Shown: positions 13,204-20,249 of the stretch, in pieces | Position numbering within the stretch: the stretch's first letter is position 1 | Layout: the number at the start of each line of letters is the position of its first letter | Source of the DNA: Actinomycetes bacterium | GTDB lineage: Bacteria; Actinomycetota; CALGFH01 | NCBI GenBank assembly: GCA_030152105.1 | Contig: JASLIH010000018.1 | Span: forward strand, 1-20,809 | Direction: 5' to 3' | Length of the DNA stretch: 20,809 bases | Translations under genes and position numbers: made by a program | Notes under the pieces: generated by a model | Seen by the model: only the letters and a program-made list of their open reading frames with translations | What the model was told of the DNA's origin: nothing | Databases searched by the model: none

Positions 13204-15447
13204 ATGGCCGTCCGGCTCACGATCCATTACGACAACCTGGCCGGCTTGGCCCAGCCGCATCTGCGCCTGTGGCAGGCGGACGCCAACACCGTCGACCTGG
13301 CCCCAGCTGGCGGGGACGAGTTCGGCCCTCTGTGGGAGCTGCCGCTGGTGCCTCCGGAGCTCATCTTCACCTTCACGGCCGGCCCGGGCGCTGCCCAGAC
13401 CGACGGCCACGACCGTCGGGTCCGCCCACTGGTCGGGACCGACGGCGGCCTCGACCCCGGCCAGGTGTGGTGCCGGGGCGACCGGGCCTTCGTCTACCCG
13501 GTCCGCCCGGCCGACCCCCAGCCCGAACCGGCCGCGGCGTTCCTGGAGCGGCTGGCCGCCGACCCCGGTCTCCCGGCCGGGCTGGAGCTGCCGTCTGCCG
13601 GCGGCCGGTCCGGGTTCGGGGCCAACCTGCTTGCCGACGGGCGGGTGCAGTTCGGGCTCTACCACCCGACCGCGGCCCGGGTGTTCGTGGCCGGCAGCTT
13701 CAACGACTGGCAGTACCCCGGCCACCAGCGGCCTGACCCCGACGCGTTCGTCGAACTGGCGTTGTTCCGGGGCTGGTTCGGGGCGGCGAACACCTGGCTG
13801 GCGGTCACCGACCGGGCCGGCGCCGGCGACGAGTACCGGTTCTGGGTGCAGGGCGGCACCCCACCCGAGGACGCCGCCGGCGGCCGGCTGGTGGTCGACC
13901 CCTACGCCCGCCAGCTGGGGCCCGACGCCGAGGGCGGCAACGCCGTGGTGGTCGACCCGACCACCTTCGCCTGGAGCGACCGCGGCTGGCGCACGCCCGA
14001 CCCGGCCGACCTCATCCTCTACGAGGTATCGGTGCACGGCTTCACCGACGGTGATCCCGACATCCGGCCCGACCAGCAGGGCCGCTTCGACGGCATCACT
14101 GAGCGCATCCGCACCGGCTACTTCGACTCGCTCGGGGTGACCGCCCTGTCGCTCATGCCGCTGGCCGAGGTGCCGAGCATGCAGGGCCCCCAGTCACTCG
14201 GCTACGACCCGTCGCTGTACCACGCCGTCGAGCGCGACTTCGGCGGCCCCGACGACCTCCGCCGGCTGGTCGACGCCGCCCACGGCGGCGGCCTCGCGCT
14301 CCTGGTCGACATGGTCTTCAACCACACCAGCAACGACTTCAACCCGCTGTGGGACCTGGTCCTCGAGCAGCCCGACGCCGCCGGTGGTGGCCTGTACTTC
14401 AACGGCGCCACCCCCTGGGGCAACCGGGTCGCCACCGAGAAGGCCGACGTCCAGAACCTGCTCATCGACGCCTGCCGGATGCTGGTCGGCGAGTACCACG
14501 TCGACGGCTTCCGGCTGGACGCGACCCACACCGACTACATGGACCACGGCTTCCTGCACCGCCTGGCCGCGGAGCTGAAGACCAGCAAGCCCGACGTCCT
14601 GCTGGTGGCCGAGAACCTGCCCAACCAGGGCGACCTCAACCTGGAGGGCTGGAACGGCTACGGGCAGTGGTCGGAGCTGTTCCACGACAAGCTCAAGGCG
14701 CTACTGCGCGAGGGCCAGTTCGAGGGCCAGTCGGCCGGCACCGACAACCTGGGCGACGCCTTCTACTTCAGCCACTCCCGCTTCGCCGCCCACACCAACA
14801 ACGTCGTCAACTACTGTGAGAGCCACGACGAGCAGAGCGTCCCCTACGAACTGCAGTTCAGTCCCTGGCTGGACAACCCGGCGGCCAAGGAACGCAAGGG
14901 CCGCCTCGGCATGTTCGCCACCCTGGTCGCCCTGGGCCAGCCGATGATCTACATGGGCCAGGAGTTCAATCTGGAACGGCCGCGCAACGTGGTCGCCGTC
15001 GACTGGCCGGCCAGCCTCGACCAGCACGGCTTCTACCAGTGGTGCCGCCGGCTGATCCGCCTGCGCCGCCGCTACCCGGGCCTGCGCCTACGCGGCTTCG
15101 ACCCGGCCGCCGCCGGCCAGTTCGAGTGGATCCTCGGCCCCTGGCTGGACGAACCCCACGGCGGCGGCCGCCGCACGGTCGGCTGGCGCGCCCATCCCAG
15201 CGACCAGTCCACCGACACCATGGCCGTCCTGCTCAACTTCGAGAGCTTCGACGTACAGGTCGACCTGGAGCTCGGCCGGCCGGGGGTCTGGGTCAAGCTG
15301 GCCGACATCGACCGGGTCGACGACCTGCCCCCCGACGGCAGCAACGACCCGCGCGACCCGACCGCACTGCACAGCACCGACGGCCGCTCGGCCAGCTTCA
15401 CCCTCCCCGGCTCGAGCGGCTTCATCTACAAATGGACGGCTCCCTAG
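13204..15447 (+). CDS. GH13 alpha-glucan enzyme with N-terminal carbohydrate-binding modules
   Basis: 747 residues from ATG 13204; GGAGG ends 5 bases before it. An in-frame GTG at 13198 overlaps that site and is rejected. Residues 1-100 start L-T-I-H-Y and hold an L-R-L-W segment, resembling CBM41 or a similar beta-sandwich. Residues 145-262 are a CBM48 type (F-N-D-W at 166-169). The TIM barrel spans about 268-625: region I D-M-V-F-N-H (369-374), nucleophile Asp439 in G-F-R-L-D-A-T-H, acid/base Glu470 in A-E-N-L-P-N, and Asp542 in S-H-D-E. All three catalytic residues are present. The C-terminal beta domain is at about 640-747. No signal peptide, so it is cytoplasmic, acting on glycogen or maltooligosaccharide. 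Closest in layout to branching or trehalohydrolase-type enzymes; the exact activity is open. Confidence 0.9.
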   Translation: MAVRLTIHYDNLAGLAQPHLRLWQADANTVDLAPAGGDEFGPLWELPLVPPELIFTFTAGPGAAQTDGHDRRVRPLVGTDGGLDPGQVWCRGDRAFVYPVRPADPQPEPAAAFLERLAADPGLPAGLELPSAGGRSGFGANLLADGRVQFGLYHPTAARVFVAGSFNDWQYPGHQRPDPDAFVELALFRGWFGAANTWLAVTDRAGAGDEYRFWVQGGTPPEDAAGGRLVVDPYARQLGPDAEGGNAVVVDPTTFAWSDRGWRTPDPADLILYEVSVHGFTDGDPDIRPDQQGRFDGITERIRTGYFDSLGVTALSLMPLAEVPSMQGPQSLGYDPSLYHAVERDFGGPDDLRRLVDAAHGGGLALLVDMVFNHTSNDFNPLWDLVLEQPDAAGGGLYFNGATPWGNRVATEKADVQNLLIDACRMLVGEYHVDGFRLDATHTDYMDHGFLHRLAAELKTSKPDVLLVAENLPNQGDLNLEGWNGYGQWSELFHDKLKALLREGQFEGQSAGTDNLGDAFYFSHSRFAAHTNNVVNYCESHDEQSVPYELQFSPWLDNPAAKERKGRLGMFATLVALGQPMIYMGQEFNLERPRNVVAVDWPASLDQHGFYQWCRRLIRLRRRYPGLRLRGFDPAAAGQFEWILGPWLDEPHGGGRRTVGWRAHPSDQSTDTMAVLLNFESFDVQVDLELGRPGVWVKLADIDRVDDLPPDGSNDPRDPTALHSTDGRSASFTLPGSSGFIYKWTAP

Positions 15448-15498
15448 CCGCCACCCGTCGGGTATCGCTCAGGGGAATCGCGTCCTTTCTGCCCTAGT

Positions 15499-15513
15499 GG
15501 GACTCCTTGTCCC
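15499..15513. terminator. Small hairpin after the GH13 gene
   Basis: GGGAC (15499-15503) and GTCCC (15509-15513) pair around a 5-base loop, about 50 bases past the GH13 stop. Together with the stronger hairpin at 15554 it may end transcription. Confidence 0.35.
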
Positions 15514-15553
15514 GTCTGTCATCGCGGGCGACAATGCGCGCGGACGCTGACAG

Positions 15554-15573
15554 CCGGCCGACGGCTCGGCCGG
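15554..15573. terminator. Strong 8-bp hairpin between the GH13 gene and the next gene
   Basis: CCGGCCGA (15554-15561) and TCGGCCGG (15566-15573) are perfect complements around CGGC, one of the more stable hairpins in the window. It lies 20 bases before the GTG start at 15593, so it may end the GH13 transcript or act as a leader structure for the small downstream gene. Confidence 0.5.
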
Positions 15574-15592
15574 ACGGGCCCAGAGGGGGTGC

Positions 15593-16075
15593 GTGGTGCC
15601 GAATTCCCAGATCGACATGGTCGTCCGCCACGGCGACGGGTGGAGGGTCTGCGGCGACTTCGACAAGCAGGAGGGCCGACCAGACCGGGACGTCGACCTG
15701 TTTGTCGTGGTCCGCCAGGGCGACGTCGTCGCCCGAGGGCATGACGTGGTCTCGATCAGGAAGGAGTGGCGGTTCGAGGTGGAGCCGGAGGGGGGCGACT
15801 TCGTCGTCGGGCTGCCTGCGATCGCGACAGCGGTGGCCATCGCCAAGGAGGACCCCGCGGGCCTGGACGCTTTCACCTGGGCCCAGCAGGTCCCCGTCAT
15901 GCAGCGCAGGACCGACGGCAACCCGCCACCCCAGTTCGCCGAGCCGGAGACGGTCTCCGGTCACGGAGAGCTGGCGGCCGGCCACTCCATCTCCTCGTCG
16001 CTGATCCTCAAGGAGGGCGGCGCCGCGGCCGGGGACGGACGTCTCGTATGGCAGCATGCGCTCCAGATCCGGTAG
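15593..16075 (+). CDS. Small protein of unknown function
   Basis: 160 residues from GTG 15593; a second GTG at 15596 is equally possible, and a GAGGGG lies 4-7 bases upstream of the two. I do not recognise a family. The N-terminal half alternates charged and hydrophobic residues in a strand-like pattern (R-V-C-G-D-F-D, V-D-L-F-V-V-V, V-V-S-I-R-K-E-W-R-F-E-V). The middle has an Ala-rich helix (about 80-95), and the C-terminus has G-R-L-V-W-Q-H. There is no signal peptide or membrane helix. It converges on the Rad52-like gene (stop 16175), leaving a 99-base spacer. The coding call rests on start context, length and even composition and is only moderate. Confidence 0.55.
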   Translation: MVPNSQIDMVVRHGDGWRVCGDFDKQEGRPDRDVDLFVVVRQGDVVARGHDVVSIRKEWRFEVEPEGGDFVVGLPAIATAVAIAKEDPAGLDAFTWAQQVPVMQRRTDGNPPPQFAEPETVSGHGELAAGHSISSSLILKEGGAAAGDGRLVWQHALQIR

Positions 16076-16174
16076 CTCCTCCGAAGCGGTGGCCTAGCCC
16101 CACTGCCACGAGCACGCCGCGCTGGGCTGGGAGGCCGACCGCGACCTGCTGGCCCGGCCCTCCGCCTGGCCGAG

Positions 16175-16738
16175 CTACTCGCCAGCGGCCGGCGTTGAGC
16201 GCGCCGACCGGCCGGTCTTGAGCGGGGGGGCGGGGTCGGTGGTGGCCGGCTCATCGGAGCGGTGCTGGGCTCGGAGCTGCTGGTCGAGGAAGTAGTGCTC
16301 CTGGGCCCAGAGGTGGAGGCCGAGCCCGAGGCGCATGGAGCAGCGCTTGAGGGCGTCGGAGGCGGCGTCCTTGAGGCGGGCGCCATCGTGGGCCCAGTTG
16401 TGGACGTCGCCGACGTCACCGACCTCCTCGACCCGGACCTGGCGGCCGTCGATGGTGCAGGTGAGCCGCCAGATGCCGCCCACCACAATGTTGTTGAGGG
16501 CGGGCGTGCCGGCCTTGCCCCGCCGGCTGCGGGCGCTGGGGTCGGGGGGCGCGGCGGCGATGTCGCCCCGGATGACCTGCACCAGCTCGAAGTCGAAGGG
16601 GCCGACGATGCTGAGCAGGCGCTGGTTGACGACGTGGTGGGCGACGTAGTCGCTGCCGTCCTTGCGCTCGACGAAATCAGTGGGGAAGGGGCGGGCCAGC
16701 TCGGCCAGATCGGCGTCGACGACGGTGGTCACAAGCAT
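16175..16738 (-). CDS. Rad52-family single-strand annealing protein
   Basis: 187 residues from ATG 16738; ATG 16741 and GTG 16732 are alternatives, the GTG having a GAGG at 9 bases. Residues 9-150 fit the Rad52/Rad22 annealing fold: a start helix L-A-R-P-F-P, then Y-V-A-H-H and R-L-L-S-I-V-G. A strand region follows (W-R-L-T-C-T-I, V-R-V-E-E-V-G) and then the diagnostic A-S-D-A-L-K-R ... L-G-L-G-L-H-L-W (126-144). Such proteins bind single-stranded DNA and promote strand annealing; bacterial and phage members include DdrA- and Sak-like proteins. The Pro/Thr-rich tail (165-187) may bind partners. No phage genes surround it, so it looks chromosomal. A RecA-NDp-type promoter lies upstream (16771-16793), pointing to induction by DNA damage. 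Confidence 0.85.
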   Translation of the reverse strand: MLVTTVVDADLAELARPFPTDFVERKDGSDYVAHHVVNQRLLSIVGPFDFELVQVIRGDIAAAPPDPSARSRRGKAGTPALNNIVVGGIWRLTCTIDGRQVRVEEVGDVGDVHNWAHDGARLKDAASDALKRCSMRLGLGLHLWAQEHYFLDQQLRAQHRSDEPATTDPAPPLKTGRSARSTPAAGE

Positions 16739-16770
16739 CATCCTCAGCAGAGCGATTGTGGCGTTGTCCC

Positions 16771-16793
16771 AGCGTAACCGGTACCTGTGACAA
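16771..16793 (-). promoter_or_regulatory. RecA-NDp (PafBC-type) DNA-damage promoter match upstream of the Rad52-like gene
   Basis: On the minus strand TTGTCACAG (16793-16785), then 8 bases, then TACGCT (16776-16771). The published actinobacterial RecA-NDp consensus is TTGTCRGTG-N8-TANNNT. Here 7 of 9 bases of the first box match, the 8-base spacing is exact and TANNNT is present. The start codon is about 30 bases on. The SOS-independent PafBC activator acts on such promoters in mycobacteria. Confidence 0.6.
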
Positions 16794-16805
16794 TCTGAGG
16801 GCCCG

Positions 16806-18077
16806 ATGGGGGCCTCCGTAACGGTCCCGTACCGGGAGCCGGGCAGACTGCATCCGACCGTTCCGGGTGGGTGGAGGAGGGTGGCGTTGGGGCCCCGAAC
16901 CAGGCTGGTGCTCGCCTGGGCGCTGTGGCTGGTCACCTTCGGCTGCTGCGCCGCCGGGCTGCTCGTCACCCTGGCCATCACCCGCCCCCTCACCCTGGCC
17001 AGGCTGGCCGAGGGGGCGGTGTACGCGTTCTTCTTCGTGCTCGGGTTCGCGACCGTCGGGCTGGTGCTGTCGCTGCGGCGGCCGGCCAACCCGATCGGCT
17101 GGCTGTACGGGGCGGCCGGTCTGGCCTGGGCGTACGCCATCCCCCTGGGGCCCTGGGTCGACAAGCTGATCCGCGAGCAGCGGGCCCTGCCCTTCGTCGC
17201 CCAGGTCGTCGTGGCGTCGGTGGACCTGAGCTGGGCGCCCGCGATCGCGCTCGGGATCACGCTGCCGGCCCTGCTGCTGCCCAACGGACGGCTGCGCTCG
17301 CGCCGGTGGCGGCTGGTGGTGGCCTCCAGCGTGACCGGGGCCGTCCTGGCCATCCTGGCTGGCTCCCTGTCCCCGGGACCGCTGGAGGAGGCCGGGATCG
17401 ACAACCCGCTTGGGCTGGGCGGGACGGCCGGCAAGGTCGCCGCGGTGCTGACCGTCGCCGGCGTGGTGCTGCACTGGTTGAGCCTGCCCCCGGCGGCGGT
17501 CTGCGTGGTCCTGCGGTTCCGGTCCTCGCGCGGGGTCGAGCGCCAGCAGATGCGCTGGGTCGCCGCGGGGGTGGCCGCCGCGGTCGCCGCGCTGCTGCTG
17601 GGCCTGCCCAGCGGGCTCGGGTTCCTGCCCGACTACATCTCCTGGATCGTCTTCCCGGCCCTGCTCTGCCCGCCGGTGGCGATCGGGGTCGCGGTGCTCC
17701 GCTACCGGCTCTACGACCTGGACCGGGTCATCAGCCGGACCCTGACCTACGGGTTGCTGACGGTCCTGCTCGGCCTGGGCTACGCGGGGCTGGTGCTCGG
17801 CCTTGGGCGGCTGCTGCCCGAGGGCTCCAGCCTGGTCGTGGCCGCCGCCACCCTGGCCGCGGCCGCCCTGTTCCAGCCGCTACGCCGGCGGGTCCAGCAG
17901 CTGGTCGACCGGCGCTTCAACCGCCGCCGCTATGACGCCGCCCGGACCGTGGAGGGGTTCGCGACCCGGCTGCGGGACCAGGTGGATCTGGACGCCCTGC
18001 GTGGGGAGCTGCTGGCCGTGGTCGACCAGACCATGCAGCCGACCCGGGCCTCGCTGTGGCTCCGGCACGCGCCCTAG
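16806..18077 (+). CDS. Multi-pass membrane sensor-like protein lacking a catalytic domain
   Basis: 423 residues from ATG 16806, with GAGG 5 bases upstream; a TTG at 16884 behind AGGAGG is an alternative. Eight to ten hydrophobic segments occupy about residues 30-360. A basic stretch (R-R-R-V-Q-Q-L-V-D-R-R-F-N-R-R) and a linker of about 50 residues (A-A-R-T-V-E-G-F, L-L-A-V-V-D) end in S-L-W-L-R. This is the membrane part that in many actinobacterial histidine kinases leads into GAF and kinase domains, but here the protein stops. No kinase gene follows in this direction. It may sense a membrane signal and act through an unlinked partner, or have lost its output domain; the stop codon is clean and no remnant of a kinase domain is visible after it. 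Confidence 0.8.
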   Translation: MGASVTVPYREPGRLHPTVPGGWRRVALGPRTRLVLAWALWLVTFGCCAAGLLVTLAITRPLTLARLAEGAVYAFFFVLGFATVGLVLSLRRPANPIGWLYGAAGLAWAYAIPLGPWVDKLIREQRALPFVAQVVVASVDLSWAPAIALGITLPALLLPNGRLRSRRWRLVVASSVTGAVLAILAGSLSPGPLEEAGIDNPLGLGGTAGKVAAVLTVAGVVLHWLSLPPAAVCVVLRFRSSRGVERQQMRWVAAGVAAAVAALLLGLPSGLGFLPDYISWIVFPALLCPPVAIGVAVLRYRLYDLDRVISRTLTYGLLTVLLGLGYAGLVLGLGRLLPEGSSLVVAAATLAAAALFQPLRRRVQQLVDRRFNRRRYDAARTVEGFATRLRDQVDLDALRGELLAVVDQTMQPTRASLWLRHAP

Positions 18078-18118
18078 CTGCCTGTGGACGGAGGGTTCCG
18101 GCCGTCGGGGCCATCGGC

Positions 18119-18124
18119 TATGCT
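18119..18124 (+). promoter_or_regulatory. Possible -10 element upstream of the DUF4287/SRPBCC gene
   Basis: TATGCT at 18119-18124 has a TTCCGG 17 bases upstream (18096-18101), a spacing compatible with a housekeeping-type promoter. It is about 160 bases before the ATG at 18287. Only the hexamer resemblance supports it. Confidence 0.2.
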
Positions 18125-18286
18125 CGGGTCCGGCGCCGTCCCGCGCCCGACCTCCTTCCCGGTGCTCACGCCACCGGCCCGCGGAGGTAAAGGGGACCTC
18201 GAGTTCTCGGGACGCTGGTCGAGTGCCCTCTGGCGGGGGCGACGGGAGCGTGGGTCCCGGAGCCGTCGCATGCGGAGGAGCACCAG

Positions 18287-18997
18287 ATGACCAAGCAGAA
18301 GTCCTTCAAGGACCGCGTCCGCGCGCGCATGGACAAGACATCCGAGAGCTACACCACCGCCCGCCGCCAGCTCCTGGCCAAGTCCGCCACCGAGGCGGAG
18401 GCCGCGGGCGAGACCCCGGAGTCCGCCGCGACCGCGGTGGTGGACGTGCCTGGGGTGAAGCGGCCGTACTCGGATGCCGTGATCTTGGCGAACACCGGAA
18501 GGACCTGGGACGAGTGGTTCGCGGTGCTGGACCGGTGGGGGGCTGTCGAGCGGCCGCACACCGAGATCGCGCGGTGGGTCAACCAGGAGCACGGCGTGGA
18601 CGGCTGGTGGGCCCAGGGGGTCACGGTCGCCTACGAGCAGGCGCGGGGGCTGCGGGCTCCGGGCCAGCGGCGTGGTGGGCACTTCGAGGTGAACGCCTCC
18701 AGGACGGTGGCCGTGCCGGTCGAGCGCCTGTACGAGGCGTTCGCCGACCCGGCCCTGCGCGAGCGCTGGCTCCCGGGCGCCACCTTCGAGGTGCGTACCG
18801 CCCACCCCGGCAAGTCGATCCGGGCCAACTGGGACGACGGCTCGACCCGCCTGGTCGTCAACTTCACCGCCCGCGGCGACAACAAGAGCCAGGTCGCCCT
18901 CGTCCACGAGCGCATCCCCGACGCCGAGACCGCCGCCGAGCTCAAGCCATGGTGGCGCGACCGGGTCGCCGCCCTCAAGCGGCTGCTGGAGACCTGA
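18287..18997 (+). CDS. DUF4287-like and SRPBCC (AHSA1-type) fusion protein
   Basis: 236 residues from ATG 18287, with GGAGGAG 5-6 bases upstream. The N-terminus (1-35) is charged and contains Y-T-T-A-R-R-Q-L-L. Residues about 68-120 (G-R-T-W-D-E-W-F, H-T-E-I-A-R-W, W-W-A-Q-G-V-T-V-A-Y-E) match the DUF4287 pattern. Residues about 138-236 are an SRPBCC/AHSA1 hydrophobic-ligand fold, with L-Y-E-A-F-A-D and R-E-R-W-L-P-G, ending in an amphipathic helix with W-W-R-D-R. Such proteins bind small hydrophobic molecules; the ligand is unknown. The gene ends inside the 3' end of the leftward glycosyltransferase gene (23-base convergent overlap). Soluble and cytoplasmic. Confidence 0.82.
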   Translation: MTKQKSFKDRVRARMDKTSESYTTARRQLLAKSATEAEAAGETPESAATAVVDVPGVKRPYSDAVILANTGRTWDEWFAVLDRWGAVERPHTEIARWVNQEHGVDGWWAQGVTVAYEQARGLRAPGQRRGGHFEVNASRTVAVPVERLYEAFADPALRERWLPGATFEVRTAHPGKSIRANWDDGSTRLVVNFTARGDNKSQVALVHERIPDAETAAELKPWWRDRVAALKRLLET

Positions 18998-20249
18998 CCG
19001 GCACCAGCGCGGCCAGGACCAGGGCGGTGGCCGGGATGTCGACGTAATAGAACATGAAGCTGCGGTGGAAGAAGAGCACACCCGACAGCACCAGGCCGGA
19101 CACCCCGAGCAGCGTCCGCAGGCCCGGCCGGGACCACACCCACCAGGCGCCGGCGGCCAGCACCACGGCCGCGGGCAGGGCGGTCGCCCAGATCGGTGAC
19201 GGGCCGAACGGGTCGGTCAGGACCCCGGCCCGCAGCAGCTGGGCCGGCAGGCCGTGACCGGCGATCGGATAGGCGTCGCGGACCAGGCCGAGGTGGTAGG
19301 CGACGGCGTCGGTGAGGAAGTCGACGGGATGCCAGAGCAGGAACGGGACCGCCGTCACCACGGCCGGCGCCATGGTGGCGGCGGCCGCCCACCAGGCGCG
19401 GCCGCGGTCGAGACGGCCGCGCCTGGCCTCGGCGGCCAGCCAGACCCCGAACAGCACGACCATCGGCGCGATCAGCAGCTTGACCGACAGGGCGGCCCCG
19501 AGGGCGAGCCCGGCGAGGACGACGCGGCGGCTGGTCAGGGCGACCGCGGCCACGGCCATCCCGGCCACCAGCAGGACGTCGTTGGCGCCCTGCCACAGGT
19601 AGGGAAGCAGCAGCGGGTTGAGGCAGACGGCAAGGGCCACGCCCAGGTGCCCGCGCTCGCGCAGGCTCCAGCGGCCCAGCCACAGCCCCAGAGCGCAGTA
19701 GACCAGCAGGTAGAGCACGCGCGGGTCGGCGTCGCGGCCGAGCGCCCGCAGCGGGGCCTCCACCGCGGCCAGCAGGGCCAACGACCCCGGCCAGTACGGG
19801 TAGTGGCGGATCAGCGGGTTGTCCGCCGGCCGCCCCTCCACGTCGATGCGCCAGTGGGCCAGCGTCTCGGCGTACGACGCCTGGTAGGGGTCGCGGCCAT
19901 CCAGCAGGACCCGGACCGCCTCGTCGCTGACCAGCACGCCGCCGTCGATGGCCTGCCGCACGTCGCCTCGCGCGGTGGCCTGCATGTACCTGGCCGCCGG
20001 GACCACCCCGAGCAGCGCCAGCATCAGCGCGAAGCAGGCCAGGCGCAGCCCCCTCCTGGCCGGCCAGCGGGCCAGCACCAGCCCATGCGCCGCGACCACC
20101 CCGGCGAGCAGCGCCACCGGCAGGGGCAGCCGGCCGTTCAGCCGTCCCCCGACGAGCGCGGTCGTGCACACCATGAACTCCACCAGCCGCGGGTCGGGCA
20201 GGACCCGCGCCCGCGAACCGGCCTCGGTGGCGGCGCTGGTGGAGGTCAT
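18975..20249 (-). CDS. GT87-type (DUF2029-like) membrane glycosyltransferase
   Basis: 424 residues from ATG 20249, which overlaps the otsA stop in ATGA. A stretch open further upstream to 20306 is Arg/Pro/His-rich and less likely. About ten transmembrane segments are visible, with a D-G-R-D-P-Y block after the first segments and H-Y-P-Y-W-P-G before the next, typical of the GT87 family. These integral membrane enzymes use polyprenyl-phosphate sugar donors, commonly to add mannose or arabinose in envelope glycolipids. The sugar and acceptor here are not determined. Coupled behind trehalose-6-phosphate synthase; its 3' end overlaps the convergent SRPBCC gene by 23 bases. Confidence 0.85.
   Translation of the reverse strand: MTSTSAATEAGSRARVLPDPRLVEFMVCTTALVGGRLNGRLPLPVALLAGVVAAHGLVLARWPARRGLRLACFALMLALLGVVPAARYMQATARGDVRQAIDGGVLVSDEAVRVLLDGRDPYQASYAETLAHWRIDVEGRPADNPLIRHYPYWPGSLALLAAVEAPLRALGRDADPRVLYLLVYCALGLWLGRWSLRERGHLGVALAVCLNPLLLPYLWQGANDVLLVAGMAVAAVALTSRRVVLAGLALGAALSVKLLIAPMVVLFGVWLAAEARRGRLDRGRAWWAAAATMAPAVVTAVPFLLWHPVDFLTDAVAYHLGLVRDAYPIAGHGLPAQLLRAGVLTDPFGPSPIWATALPAAVVLAAGAWWVWSRPGLRTLLGVSGLVLSGVLFFHRSFMFYYVDIPATALVLAALVPVRSPAAA

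Noticed and set aside
12346..14037. Leftward open frame of 563 codons opposite the STAS-HATPase and GH13 genes
   Set aside because: It spans two well-supported + strand genes and their spacer, with Val/Gly/Asp-rich low-complexity sequence.
16880..16884. GTG/TTG after AGGAGG at 16880-16884 as the start of the membrane sensor
   Set aside because: ATG 16806 also has a well-placed GAGG. The alternative cannot be excluded, but the longer form was kept.
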